38,546 nt of DNA from the NCBI RefSeq assembly GCF_001440035.1, contig NZ_LJYG01000097.1, positions 30,191 through 68,736 of the forward strand, in the 5' to 3' direction. Shown here in pieces: positions 8,469 to 16,072 of this stretch (positions within the stretch are counted from its first letter, which is position 1; each line of letters begins with the position of its first letter). A program made the position numbers and the translations under genes. Source of the stretch: Bradyrhizobium manausense (GTDB lineage Bacteria > Pseudomonadota > Alphaproteobacteria > Rhizobiales > Xanthobacteraceae). The notes beneath the pieces are model-generated. The model saw only the letters and a program-made list of their open reading frames with translations, was not told the DNA's origin and made no database searches.

Positions 8469-9719
8469 ATGATCGGAAGTAGCGTTGTTTTTCGGGCGCG
8501 ATCGTGGACCGTCCTGCTGCTGGGCTCGCTGACCATCGCGTCGCCGGCTGCCTTCGCAGCCGACTGCCCGGGACACCCCGACGCGCTCGGCACATCACGC
8601 ACGCTCGTCGTCGACCCGCACGAGCATCCGCGCATCGGCACCATGCAGTACCGCGAGACGCTGCCGCTCAGGGATCACGAGGTGGTGCTGACCTTCGACG
8701 ACGGTCCGCTGCCGAAATATTCCAACCAGGTGCTCCAGATCCTCGCGGGCGAGTGCATCAAGGCGACGTTCTTCATCATCGGGCAGCAGGCCAAGGCCAA
8801 TCCGGAAGGCGTGCGCAAGCTGGTCGCGGCGGGCCACACCGTCGGCACGCACAGCATGACCCATCCGCTGACGATGGACAGGATGCCAATTGACAAGGCC
8901 GAGGCCGAGATCAACGGCGGCATCGAGTGGACGTCGGCGGCAATGACGGACCCGTCCAAGTTGGCGCCGTTCTTCCGCATTCCCGGCCTGATGCGTGCTG
9001 ACGGCGTCGAAAACTATCTGATCTCGCGCGGCATCCAGGTGTGGAGCGCCGACTTCCCGGCGGACGACTGGCGCCACGTCTCGCCCGATCGCGTCTACCA
9101 GCTCGCGATCCAGCGGCTGGAGGCCAAGGGCAAGGGCATCCTGCTGCTGCACGACATCCAGCCGCGCACCGTGGCAGCGCTGCCCAAGATCATCCGCGAC
9201 CTCAAGGCGCGTGGCTATCGCATCGTGCATGTGGTGCCCGCGACCGCCGACCAGCCGGCGACGCCGACCACGCCGGTGGAATGGCTGCTGCATCCGCCGA
9301 CGGAGACGACGCCGATTGCGCGCTGGCCTCAAGTGCCGAATTTCGTGTTCGCGCAAACCGCGACGCTGCCGGCGCCGGGTCTTGCCGATCTCAACGCCGA
9401 GACCGCGCACCAGCCGCGGGTGCTGCCGCGCAAGACCATGGCGCAGGCCGATATAGCCTCCACCCTGCCCGCGCCCGGCCGCGATCTCTTCGCAATCCCC
9501 GAGGGCTCGGTCGAGGTGCTGCTGTCGACGACCCTGTCGCGACGCGCCGCGACGCGGCTCGCGATGGCAGCAGAGACGCCGCATGCCGGCAAGGGCAAGG
9601 CAGGCAGAATTCAAGCCCGCCGGACGGCTGCGTCCTCCGCGCCGAAGCACGCGACTCAGGCCAAGGGCACGGCGTCCCGCCCGACCCGGCTCGCCACCAG
9701 CCTGAAGAAGCGGGCCTGA
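8469..9719 (+). CDS. Secreted polysaccharide deacetylase with C-terminal extension
   Basis: A 416-residue paralogue of the preceding gene. The signal peptide ends near residue 30 (ASPAAFA), and both mature proteins share the ADCP...ALGTSR start. The NodB domain shows TFDDGP at 75-80, HTVGTHSMTHP, FFRIPG and LLLHDIQPRT. After about residue 255 an added tail of some 160 residues, rich in Pro, Ala, Thr and later Arg/Lys, has no recognisable domain and ends KKRA; it could bind cell wall or be disordered. The 182-base gap after the first gene suggests its own promoter or read-through. The substrate is not determinable. Confidence 0.92.
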   Translation: MIGSSVVFRARSWTVLLLGSLTIASPAAFAADCPGHPDALGTSRTLVVDPHEHPRIGTMQYRETLPLRDHEVVLTFDDGPLPKYSNQVLQILAGECIKATFFIIGQQAKANPEGVRKLVAAGHTVGTHSMTHPLTMDRMPIDKAEAEINGGIEWTSAAMTDPSKLAPFFRIPGLMRADGVENYLISRGIQVWSADFPADDWRHVSPDRVYQLAIQRLEAKGKGILLLHDIQPRTVAALPKIIRDLKARGYRIVHVVPATADQPATPTTPVEWLLHPPTETTPIARWPQVPNFVFAQTATLPAPGLADLNAETAHQPRVLPRKTMAQADIASTLPAPGRDLFAIPEGSVEVLLSTTLSRRAATRLAMAAETPHAGKGKAGRIQARRTAASSAPKHATQAKGTASRPTRLATSLKKRA

Positions 9720-9729
9720 GCTAAGCGCG

Positions 9730-10104
9730 TTACTGCCGCATGATATTGGCGACGCAGAGCAGCACGATCAGCGCCAGGAAGAACAGGTCCATATAGGACT
9801 TGAGCTCGCCGTCACGGCGCAACCGGGCAACGTCGGTCACGATCTGCTTGCGTGCGCTGCTCCCGCCCGAGCCGTCATTGATCGGCGCCTGAAGGCGCTT
9901 GGTCTCGGCCTCCAGCTTCTCGATCTTCTGGAAGAAATAGAACGCCCGCAGCGTCGAGGCTGCGCGCATGCCGGCATAGACCAGCACCAGGATCGCGAGG
10001 ACCGCCCGGTTCTGGTACTTCTCCATGAAGTTCAGGCTGAAATAGACCAGCGCCATGAACGCAAAGTTGGTCAGGAACCGGTATACGAAGCTTAGAAAGA
10101 CCAT
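9730..10104 (-). CDS. Hypothetical membrane protein
   Basis: A 124-residue protein with hydrophobic segments near residues 8-24, 33-50 and 103-121 (LFFLALIVLLCVANIM), and between them a charged helical region (FFQKIEKLEAETKRL) that could form a short coiled coil. The start at 10104 follows GGAG. It converges on the deacetylase gene with only ten bases between stops. No family is recognised. Confidence 0.75.
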   Translation of the reverse strand: MVFLSFVYRFLTNFAFMALVYFSLNFMEKYQNRAVLAILVLVYAGMRAASTLRAFYFFQKIEKLEAETKRLQAPINDGSGGSSARKQIVTDVARLRRDGELKSYMDLFFLALIVLLCVANIMRQ

Positions 10105-10308
10105 GCTGGCTCCAGCCGAGAGAGGTCGCGCAAGGCCCGTCTACGCCAATATTGTATCAAGAAGCCCATCGCCCGCGCGCCGCCGCCTTTTAGCCACGCG
10201 CCGCCATAATGCAAGCGAGAGCGCGCCGCCACCGCCCAGTGCTGCTCGATGGAGATTCAAGGAAAGCTACGGTAGACTGCTGCCGCCGCTGACGCGTGAG
10301 GTCTGCCG

Positions 10309-10566
10309 ATGCCGAAGAAGGGAATCACGGGCCACGACGAGTGGGTTCTGACCGAGGCGCTCGCCACCGCCCTGGTCGCGCTGGAGCAGCTCGAGGCCAA
10401 GCACCAGCCGAGCGCGCACATGGACGACATCCGCAAGATTCTGTCGCACGGCAAGGAGCCGAACGCCGTGAGCCTGCACTTGGCCCAGGCCAAATGCCGC
10501 CTGTTCCCCGATCTCGACCCGCTCGAGATCTACCGGGAATACGGGATCGGCGAGGAATATGGCTGA
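10309..10566 (+). CDS. Conserved-looking small hypothetical protein
   Basis: An 85-residue soluble protein, MPKKGITGHDEWVLTEAL..., predicted mostly helical, ending in YREYGIGEEYG. GAGG lies seven bases before the ATG. It has no recognised domain. It is the last chromosomal gene before the integration site: before insertion the tRNA-Leu gene ended about 44 bases downstream of its stop. Confidence 0.7.
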   Translation: MPKKGITGHDEWVLTEALATALVALEQLEAKHQPSAHMDDIRKILSHGKEPNAVSLHLAQAKCRLFPDLDPLEIYREYGIGEEYG

Positions 10567-10609
10567 GAGGCCCGAGCGGGCCGCTGGCTTCCAGGAATGA
10601 GATTTGAAA

Positions 10610-10626
10610 GTGGTGCGCTCGGAGGG
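10610..10626. repeat. attL: Left attachment site of the integrated element
   Basis: The 17-bp sequence GTGGTGCGCTCGGAGGG is identical to 36294-36310, which covers the CCA end, acceptor strand and part of the T-stem of tRNA-Leu. A partial tRNA 3' end standing alone here, with no tRNA body, is the classic footprint of tyrosine-recombinase insertion into a tRNA gene. Confidence 0.85.
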
Positions 10627-10725
10627 CCACCCGGAAACCGCTGATTTCAGCGGTATTTTGGGGGTTTTTCCAACTCGTCGCTCGATAAGGTGCCTTTCAG
10701 GCGTATCCGCACTTTTCAGAACGGG

Positions 10726-10754
10726 ATTGTTACTCTTGCCCGAATTGTTACTCG
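10726..10754. promoter_or_regulatory. Putative integrase arm-type sites, left end
   Basis: Two direct copies of ATTGTTACTC lie at 10726-10735 and 10744-10753. The same 9-mer TTGTTACTC occurs twice near the right end on the other strand. Tandem short repeats about 100 bases inside an attachment core, mirrored at both ends, are what arm-binding sites of lambda-like integrases look like. The assignment is inferred from pattern only. Confidence 0.55.
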
Positions 10755-10764
10755 CGAAGTAAGC

Positions 10765-10796
10765 GGGCCGGCGGTGGGTGCAACCACTGCCGGCCC
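10765..10796 (+). terminator. GC-rich hairpin, terminator-like
   Basis: A 13-bp stem pairs 10765-10777 with 10784-10796 (GGGCCGGCGGTGG with CCACTGCCGGCCC, one G-T pair) around a six-base loop, followed by TTTC. The U-tract is short, so termination may be weak. It could insulate the element from chromosomal transcription or belong to the attachment region. Confidence 0.5.
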
Positions 10797-10828
10797 TTTC
10801 ACCACAAGAACCGATAGAAGCGGTTCTA

Positions 10829-10992
10829 ATGGCTGAGACCAGTCAGCGTCGATTCATCAACTGCATCAACCCCCCAAGCCCAAGACGGGCGCCGAGCGAG
10901 CCAAGACGTACCGGGACCGGAAGAAGCAAAAAGCCGGGGTTACCCCTCAGTGGTTACCGTCCCGGTCAAGTCGCTGCCCCCCTCGAATGTAG
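10829..10992 (+). pseudogene. Remnant of a phage-like basic protein
   Basis: From an ATG at 10829 the reading frame starts MAETSQ. Coding-like sequence then appears in another frame at about 10870-10945, giving KPKTGAERAKTYRDRKKQKA, a basic helical stretch that looks like real protein, and the frame ends at a stop at 10990-10992. The run of six C at 10870-10875 is a likely place for a slip. Together with the AAFGLAAVG peptide encoded at 11186-11212, just before the downstream membrane gene, this suggests an originally longer gene now broken. The assignment is tentative. Confidence 0.35.
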
Positions 10993-11165
10993 CGCGGCAG
11001 GTAGACGTTAAATCGAGCCCCGCAATGCCCGCAGATAAGGTTCTGGTTGACGTCCAGGGCGCGCGGCCCGTCCTCAAGTCCCGGCCGCATGCAGTCCGGG
11101 CAGCAGTCGATCCGAAGGCTGTTGATCTCGTGGGAGTCAGGTCCCGAATCGGCTTCGCGTATCAC
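10947..11165 (-). CDS. Small zinc-ribbon-like protein
   Basis: A 72-residue frame starting at GTG (11165). It contains CCPDC near residues 21-25 and CGHCG near residues 46-50, a four-cysteine pattern typical of a zinc ribbon, with VNQNLICGHCGARFNVYLP looking like a genuine ribbon strand pair. Small phage and island proteins often have this form and bind DNA or partner proteins. It opposes the damaged plus-strand gene and no strong ribosome site is visible, so its reality is likely but not certain. Confidence 0.55.
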   Translation of the reverse strand: MIREADSGPDSHEINSLRIDCCPDCMRPGLEDGPRALDVNQNLICGHCGARFNVYLPRYIRGGQRLDRDGNH

Positions 11166-11222
11166 ACCATCGAATCATCTTACAGATGGCCGCCTTTGGG
11201 CTCGCCGCTGTGGGGGGTCACC

Positions 11223-11822
11223 ATGAACGGCTGGTTCGCCCGGTCCCTGGGGTCCAGCGAGATAGCCGGCTGGCTGTTCCTCGCGATCGGAGTGGCGGCA
11301 GACCTTGTCGCCCTCGCCGTCCCATCCTGCGCCGCCCAACAGTGGCAGGCCGGCAACCGGACGACGGCGGCTGTTGCTTGGGTTCTATGGTTGATGCCCT
11401 TTGCCTTCGCCGTCACGGCCGGCATCGGCTTCGCCTCGGTCAACATCAGTGACGTGACGCTGCAGCGGGCGTCACGCGTGACGCCAGCGATCGAGGCGGC
11501 CCGTAACGAGCTGCGCGACGCCGTGACGTCACGGGATCGTGAGTGCGCGGGTGGTGTCGGGAAGTTCTGCCGCCAGCGGGAGGACGCGGTCACCGAGCGC
11601 CGCCGGCAGCTGGACGAGGCCATGCGGTCGGTCGAGCAGACGGCGGACCCCCAGACGGAAGCCGCCACCCGGATGGTGTCATGGTTGAGTGGTGGCATGG
11701 TCAGGCCAAGCGGCGACGACTTCGCAATGGTCCGCCTTCTCCTGCTGGCGTTCCTGCCTCAGCTGGGCGGAGTGCTGTTGCTTATGATCTGCCGGGACGC
11801 TACTCGCAAGGGTAATGCCTAA
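11223..11822 (+). CDS. Phage-like membrane protein, probably 5'-truncated by frameshift
   Basis: A 199-residue frame starting MNGWFARSLGSSEIAGW. It has membrane segments near residues 13-33 and 53-80 (AVAWVLWLMPFAFAVTAGIGF), a long charged helical region with Arg/Glu repeats and two Cys (ECAGGVGKFC) at about 100-150, and a C-terminal membrane segment (LLLAFLPQLGGVLLLMI). A GGGGGGT run precedes the ATG. That run, 11212-11217, also separates the in-frame-looking peptide AAFGLAAVG (11186 onward) from this frame by one base, so the natural protein was probably longer and a base was gained in the G run. Function unknown; likely an inner-membrane accessory protein of the element. Confidence 0.65.
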   Translation: MNGWFARSLGSSEIAGWLFLAIGVAADLVALAVPSCAAQQWQAGNRTTAAVAWVLWLMPFAFAVTAGIGFASVNISDVTLQRASRVTPAIEAARNELRDAVTSRDRECAGGVGKFCRQREDAVTERRRQLDEAMRSVEQTADPQTEAATRMVSWLSGGMVRPSGDDFAMVRLLLLAFLPQLGGVLLLMICRDATRKGNA

Positions 11823-12209
11823 GCCCGCGCAGATGCGAAGGAAGGCAAGCCGCGCTCAGCCCCCCATTCGGCCCCGGTCCGAATGGCCGTCGATGAACCC
11901 GTCCTGGCGGGGAAGCTTGCTCCTTTGCCATCAGCCGGGATAGCAGATCGCGCCTTACGATGCTCCTGAATCGTAGCGCAAATGCAACACCAAATTATTT
12001 GTTCGCTTCCAGCCGCAATTTCTGAGGCCCTCGATTGAATCTATATATCTGACCGCTGAATCGGAGTCTTCTTTGGATGGTGAACCAAAGCTTAGGCATT
12101 TTCCACCCAGATTCTCACGAAAATATCGCTAGCCGATTAGCGCCGACAGTCTCTCAGATCACCTGATCCAATCCCCGGTGGCCCGCCAGCTTAAAATCCA
12201 AAAGTTCTT
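11823..12209. other. Gene-free AT-richer stretch upstream of the nuclease cassette
   Basis: No credible open frame, RNA gene or repeat is visible in these 387 bases. The right half is clearly richer in A and T than its surroundings (for example ATTGAATCTATATATCTGA near 12032-12050), consistent with a promoter region and foreign origin for the following cassette. I could not fix -35 and -10 boxes. Confidence 0.5.
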
Positions 12210-13475
12210 ATGAATACTCGACTCACAGGCGCATTTCGCGCTCGCGTACACCGCGGCACTCGGCAAATCGGTGGGACTTGCATCGAACTGGAGGCGGATG
12301 GCCAAAGGATCTTACTCGATTTGGGCTTGCCGCTCGACGCAGACGGAGCTTCGGACGATTTGTTGCCGGATGTCGCAGGGCTTCAAGGCGAAGACCCAAG
12401 TCTGAGCGCGATCATCATTTCACATGGGCACGGAGACCATTGGGGATTGCTGCCGTTGTGCAAGCCCGCGATCCCCTTAGTCATGGGCGCTGCAACGGCT
12501 CGCATCATGGGCGCCTCGGCACCATTTGCGCCTAATTTCTTTGCGCCCAACGTGTCGAAATATCTGAGTGACAGAACTCCCCTCCAGATCGGACCGTTCC
12601 GTCTTACTCCCTACCTTGTCGACCATTCGGCCTATGACGCCTACGCCCTCGAGATCGAGGCAGCTGGAAGCCGGCTGTTCTACAGCGGCGACATTCGCGC
12701 CCACGGTCGCAAGGCGGCCCTCTTTGAGCAATTGGTGAGGAAGCCACCACAACACATCGACACGATGCTGATGGAGGGTTCGAGTCTCGGTCGACTGAGC
12801 GAACACGACCATTTCGAGAGCGAACAGGCGATCGAGGCCAGGCTCATCGAGAATTTCAGTCGGCCAGGATTCGTCATGATCTCCGCGTCGGCGCAGAACA
12901 TCGATCGGATGGTCGGTATCTATCGCGCCTGCAAGAAGACAAACCGTACGCTTCTGCTCGATGTCTATGCAATGGAGATTCTCAGGGCGACCGGCAATCC
13001 AAACCTGCCGAACGTTGGCTGGCCTAACCTCTCGGTCTACGTTCCGGAGTATCAGCGCCGGCACATCGCCAGAAATCAGCGTTTCGACCTGCTCCAACCC
13101 TACAAATCCGCACGCATCTTCCGCGAGCATATAGCCGAGATCGTCGACAGCGTGGTGATGCTGTTTCGGCCCGCAATGATGCGCGACCTAGAATTGAGCA
13201 ATCTCTGGAAGGACGCGAGGGCGATCTGGTCCCAATGGGACGGATACCTCAACGATGGCCCCGGCGCGAAACTAAAGGCCGAGTTGCTGGGCCGAGGGAT
13301 CAAGCTGGACGTCATTCATACGTCGGGCCATGCCAGCATCGCCGATCTCAAGCGGCTGGCTACCGCTCTCAATCCGAACCGGCTCGTTCCAATTCACACG
13401 TTCCAGGGTGATCGGTTCTCCGACTATTTCGATAACGTCACGCGTCGCGACGATGGCGAGTGGTGGGATGTCTAA
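12210..13475 (+). CDS. Metallo-beta-lactamase fold hydrolase, RNase J/beta-CASP-like
   Basis: A 421-residue soluble protein with a full set of metallo-beta-lactamase motifs: Asp at LLDLG (35-39), HGHGDH at 72-77, His139 in VDHS and Asp161 in SGD. Beta-CASP-like elements follow: MEGSSLGR around 188-195 (motif A-like), TSGHAS at 371-376 (motif B) and PIHTF at 394-398 (motif C). The region between is long and helical, as in the beta-CASP insert. Proteins of this architecture cut or trim RNA or DNA with two zinc ions. It opens a three-gene cassette; the next gene follows 38 bases after its stop. Codon use is less GC-rich than in the chromosomal flanks. Substrate unknown. Confidence 0.87.
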   Translation: MNTRLTGAFRARVHRGTRQIGGTCIELEADGQRILLDLGLPLDADGASDDLLPDVAGLQGEDPSLSAIIISHGHGDHWGLLPLCKPAIPLVMGAATARIMGASAPFAPNFFAPNVSKYLSDRTPLQIGPFRLTPYLVDHSAYDAYALEIEAAGSRLFYSGDIRAHGRKAALFEQLVRKPPQHIDTMLMEGSSLGRLSEHDHFESEQAIEARLIENFSRPGFVMISASAQNIDRMVGIYRACKKTNRTLLLDVYAMEILRATGNPNLPNVGWPNLSVYVPEYQRRHIARNQRFDLLQPYKSARIFREHIAEIVDSVVMLFRPAMMRDLELSNLWKDARAIWSQWDGYLNDGPGAKLKAELLGRGIKLDVIHTSGHASIADLKRLATALNPNRLVPIHTFQGDRFSDYFDNVTRRDDGEWWDV

Positions 13476-13513
13476 TCGTCATTTCTGAAGCTGCAAAACA
13501 ACAGGAAATAGAG

Positions 13514-14455
13514 ATGGGCAAGGCAATATCCGAGAAATTCATGAAGGACCTGCAGGAAGGAGGTCGGCTGCACGAACTTACTGAGAAGGTTCGCCGAGAC
13601 GATACTTTGATGCTCGCGCTTCGCGGCCACTACATCAACATCTACTATCGGGGCGGAAGCATCCTGCACCTTGAAGAGAAAAATGGGGGATATGCTGCGA
13701 TCTTCGATACCGATTATGCTCGGGGAAAGCCGGTCAAGCTGCCCTCCAGCGGCGTTCAGGAGCCCGAGGATTGCTCGGCCTGGGTTGCCGCCATGCCAGA
13801 GCTCAAGGAAATAATGAATTCATACTTTGCAACAAAGCGAAAATCCGAACGCGAATTTCAACAGCTTGTCGCATGGGAGAACAATAGGTCAGCTATATCG
13901 AACGCGACCGAATACTTTATCACAGACGTAGAATTTGCTGACCCCGACCAGGGGGCCAAACTCGACATGGTCGGATTCAAGTGGCCAAGAAACCATCGAA
14001 AGGATGAGACCCGCTGCACGCCCGTTCTCATCGAAATGAAATATGGTATCGGTGCTTATGACGGCGATGCTGGCATCGCAAAACACATCGCAGATCTCGA
14101 AATGATCCTGGCCGATCCTATCAAGCGAGAAAGCCTCAACAAGACAATCGAAGAGCAGTTTGAGCAGTTACTGAAGCTGGGACTTGTCGACTTCAACAAG
14201 CACTCTAAATACAATCGCGCCCGCGTTTCAGGTCGACCTGAGGTGGTCTTTCTACTTGCCAACCACAATCCAAGCAGCACGAAACTGTTGAACATTCTTG
14301 ACGGGATCAAAGAGCCTGCAGATTTCGACCTTCGCTTCTTCAATGCTTCCTTTGCTGGCTACGGAATGCATGATGTATGCATGCTCGGCCTAACCAAATT
14401 CAAGGAGCTGGTGCGGCAATTGGCGAAAATTAGTCCGCCTCCGCAACCGTTGTAA
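13514..14455 (+). CDS. PD-(D/E)XK nuclease-like protein
   Basis: A 313-residue protein with no obvious close family. A restriction-endonuclease-like core is visible: a Glu in SEREFQQLVAWEN (about 112-123), Asp151 in AKLDMVGFKW, and the Glu-x-Lys pair at 174-176 in PVLIEMKYG, followed by helices and a strand EVVFLLANHNP. The N-terminal 110 residues form a separate mixed domain (RGHYINIYYRGGSILHLE). The start at 13514 (MGKAISEKF) follows AGGAAATAG; an ATG at 13460 overlaps the previous gene. The fold is inferred from motif spacing, so a nuclease function is probable rather than shown. It sits between the beta-CASP-like hydrolase and a phosphatase gene with gaps of about 40 bases, implying one transcript. 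Confidence 0.72.
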   Translation: MGKAISEKFMKDLQEGGRLHELTEKVRRDDTLMLALRGHYINIYYRGGSILHLEEKNGGYAAIFDTDYARGKPVKLPSSGVQEPEDCSAWVAAMPELKEIMNSYFATKRKSEREFQQLVAWENNRSAISNATEYFITDVEFADPDQGAKLDMVGFKWPRNHRKDETRCTPVLIEMKYGIGAYDGDAGIAKHIADLEMILADPIKRESLNKTIEEQFEQLLKLGLVDFNKHSKYNRARVSGRPEVVFLLANHNPSSTKLLNILDGIKEPADFDLRFFNASFAGYGMHDVCMLGLTKFKELVRQLAKISPPPQPL

Positions 14456-14495
14456 CAGACGCTTGGTAACACGCTGTAGCTGCCTGGAGTGAACT

Positions 14496-15188
14496 CTGAC
14501 CCCTTCGCTTACTTTCGCCATCGGCGATATTCACGGGTGCTTCGACAAGCTGCAAACGCTCCTCGCCCTATGCGAAATTGTTCGGGGTGGAGAGAGCGCC
14601 CGGTTCATCTTCATCGGTGATTACGTCGACAGGGGGCCGGACAGCAGGCAAGTAGTGGACTTCCTGATCCGGCAACAATCGGATCAGGGCTCCCATGTCA
14701 TCTGCCTGCGCGGCAATCATGAGACGATGCTAGTTCGCGCCGCCGACAAACTTCGCTCGGATCGCGATCTAATGACTTGGTGGCGAAATGGTGGGGAGCA
14801 GACCCTCGACAGCTATGGCGCTGACGATCCCAGCGAGCTACCTGCTGAACATATTTCATGGATGAAGCAGCTGCCGCTGGTGCACGAAGACCGGCAGCGC
14901 CTTTTCGTGCATGCGGGTATCCGACTTGACGTTCCGCTTGCTCTCCAGTCGGAAGAGGATCTTCTCTGGATACGGGAGCCGTTCCTGTCCTCAAAGGACG
15001 ATTATGGATTGCTGGTTGTGCACGGGCACACGCCTACAACGTCACGGCAACCCGACCTCCGGGCAAACCGATTGAATCTGGATACGGGGGCTTGTTTCGG
15101 CGGTCCGCTGACGGCGGCGGCATGGTCCGGCAGCAGGCGCCGGCCGATGATGTTTATCACAGATGCCGGCGAAATCGTTCGCGTGTAG
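14496..15188 (+). CDS. PPP-family metallophosphatase, apparent CTG start
   Basis: A 230-residue protein with every motif of the calcineurin-like PPP family: GDIHG at 10-14, GDYVDRG at 41-47, GNHE at 73-76, HAG at 139-141 and HGHTP at 176-180. These bind two metals and dephosphorylate Ser/Thr-phosphoproteins, Ap4A or RNA ends depending on subfamily. The only ATG/GTG/TTG in frame (GTG at 14655) would delete the first two motifs. The frame upstream is closed by TGA at 14490-14492, and CTG at 14496 lies after GGAGTGA at good spacing and gives the natural N-terminus MTPSLTFAIGDIHG. The start is therefore probably CTG. It is third in the cassette, followed by a terminator-like hairpin. Confidence 0.88.
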   Translation: MTPSLTFAIGDIHGCFDKLQTLLALCEIVRGGESARFIFIGDYVDRGPDSRQVVDFLIRQQSDQGSHVICLRGNHETMLVRAADKLRSDRDLMTWWRNGGEQTLDSYGADDPSELPAEHISWMKQLPLVHEDRQRLFVHAGIRLDVPLALQSEEDLLWIREPFLSSKDDYGLLVVHGHTPTTSRQPDLRANRLNLDTGACFGGPLTAAAWSGSRRRPMMFITDAGEIVRV

Positions 15189-15321
15189 ACCAACGACGCA
15201 AGCGCTTAAGCGACGGTTGAGGCAAGCACGGCCCGGCGTCCGGTCCATTGCCGATTGCCGACATCACGATGACTTCGGGCGTGTTCGGCTCAGAGCCCAA
15301 ACAGCGACACCGCAGATAAAA

Positions 15322-15339
15322 AGCCGCCCGAAGGCGGCT
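15322..15339. terminator. Rho-independent-type terminator, usable from both sides
   Basis: The seven-base stem AGCCGCC/GGCGGCT with loop CGAA is flanked by AAAA on the left and CTTCAATTT on the right. It would end the nuclease-phosphatase cassette on the plus strand and the convergent DUF3303 gene on the minus strand. Confidence 0.7.
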
Positions 15340-15371
15340 CTTCAATTTAAACCTGTCAGATTAGCTAATGC

Positions 15372-15647
15372 CTAGCGCTTGCCCATCGCAGCCAAGATAG
15401 GGCCTGCCTCTGCGTCTTCAACGCAAGGCGTGATGGTAAGCTCCATTACAACTGCCCATTGCGCATACCACTTGTAAATTGCCGTGGCGTCATTGCTCTC
15501 GAAGACTGCAAATCCTTCTCCGCTCATACCGTGCCAACGGCCGAGCATTTTTACGCCCTCGGGAGGTACTCCGCCCGTCTCTAGGAATTGCTTGATTGCA
15601 GCGTTGATCGTACTCGGCGGCAACTTCCAGTGCGAGATGTACTTCAT
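15372..15647 (-). CDS. DUF3303 family protein
   Basis: A 91-residue soluble protein fitting the DUF3303 pattern: MKYISHWKLPPSTINAAIKQF at the start, TGGVPPEGVKMLGRWHG in the middle, then GEGFAVFESNDATAIYKWYAQWA and a final strand before the acidic tail. This is a small alpha/beta barrel family with no proven function. Length and motifs are complete, so it looks intact. It converges on the phosphatase across the shared terminator. Confidence 0.85.
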   Translation of the reverse strand: MKYISHWKLPPSTINAAIKQFLETGGVPPEGVKMLGRWHGMSGEGFAVFESNDATAIYKWYAQWAVVMELTITPCVEDAEAGPILAAMGKR

Positions 15648-16072
15648 TCAAATCTCCCATTTAAAATTGGCGGAACTGTTTTGCGGAAACGACCAAGTGA
15701 AGCACTTTCCAGTGCCGCCGAGAAGGGGACAGTAACTCAGAGCCTCAAAACCCCCGACCGCGATTACCGAGTCGATGCGGCGGTTTTGCCCCGGTTTAAG
15801 TTAGGTCAGTCTAACCACGCGGCCGAGGCGCGATGTCTCAGTTGGGTCAAACCTGTTTCGGGGCTGGTCCGGTCTACGCCGGATTGCTGACGGTCCGGCG
15901 CTCTGGGGTGAGGTCAGCCACGGGCCAGAAGCGGGAAACATCGCGCTTCAAATGATCGGATAGCCGACGCCTTACCGGCGCGGCACCTGCCATCATTGCC
16001 GAAGGACAGTTTGTGCTAACGTGCAGATCGCCAGACGCAGGCCTTGCGGTGGCGCCAAAACGGAGGTGGTCG
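15648..16072. other. Gene-free stretch with repeat remnants
   Basis: These 425 bases hold no believable gene. They contain fragments of intergenic repeat, notably 15899-15934, and the region upstream of the AraC-type gene. The AraC frame stays open to 16013, but the strong ribosome site places its start at 16073. Confidence 0.5.
15899..15934 (+). repeat. Dispersed repeat segment, copy 1
   Basis: CGCTCTGGGGTGAGGTCAGC and the following CACGGGCCAGAAGCGG match 19070-19106 with only two differences (one substitution, one added G). The terminal GGGCCAGAAGCGG is also the end of other repeats in this window. Confidence 0.75.

Noticed and set aside
8595..9650. A 351-residue minus-strand frame opposite the second deacetylase
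   Set aside because: It is a His/Arg-rich shadow of a gene with clear catalytic motifs.
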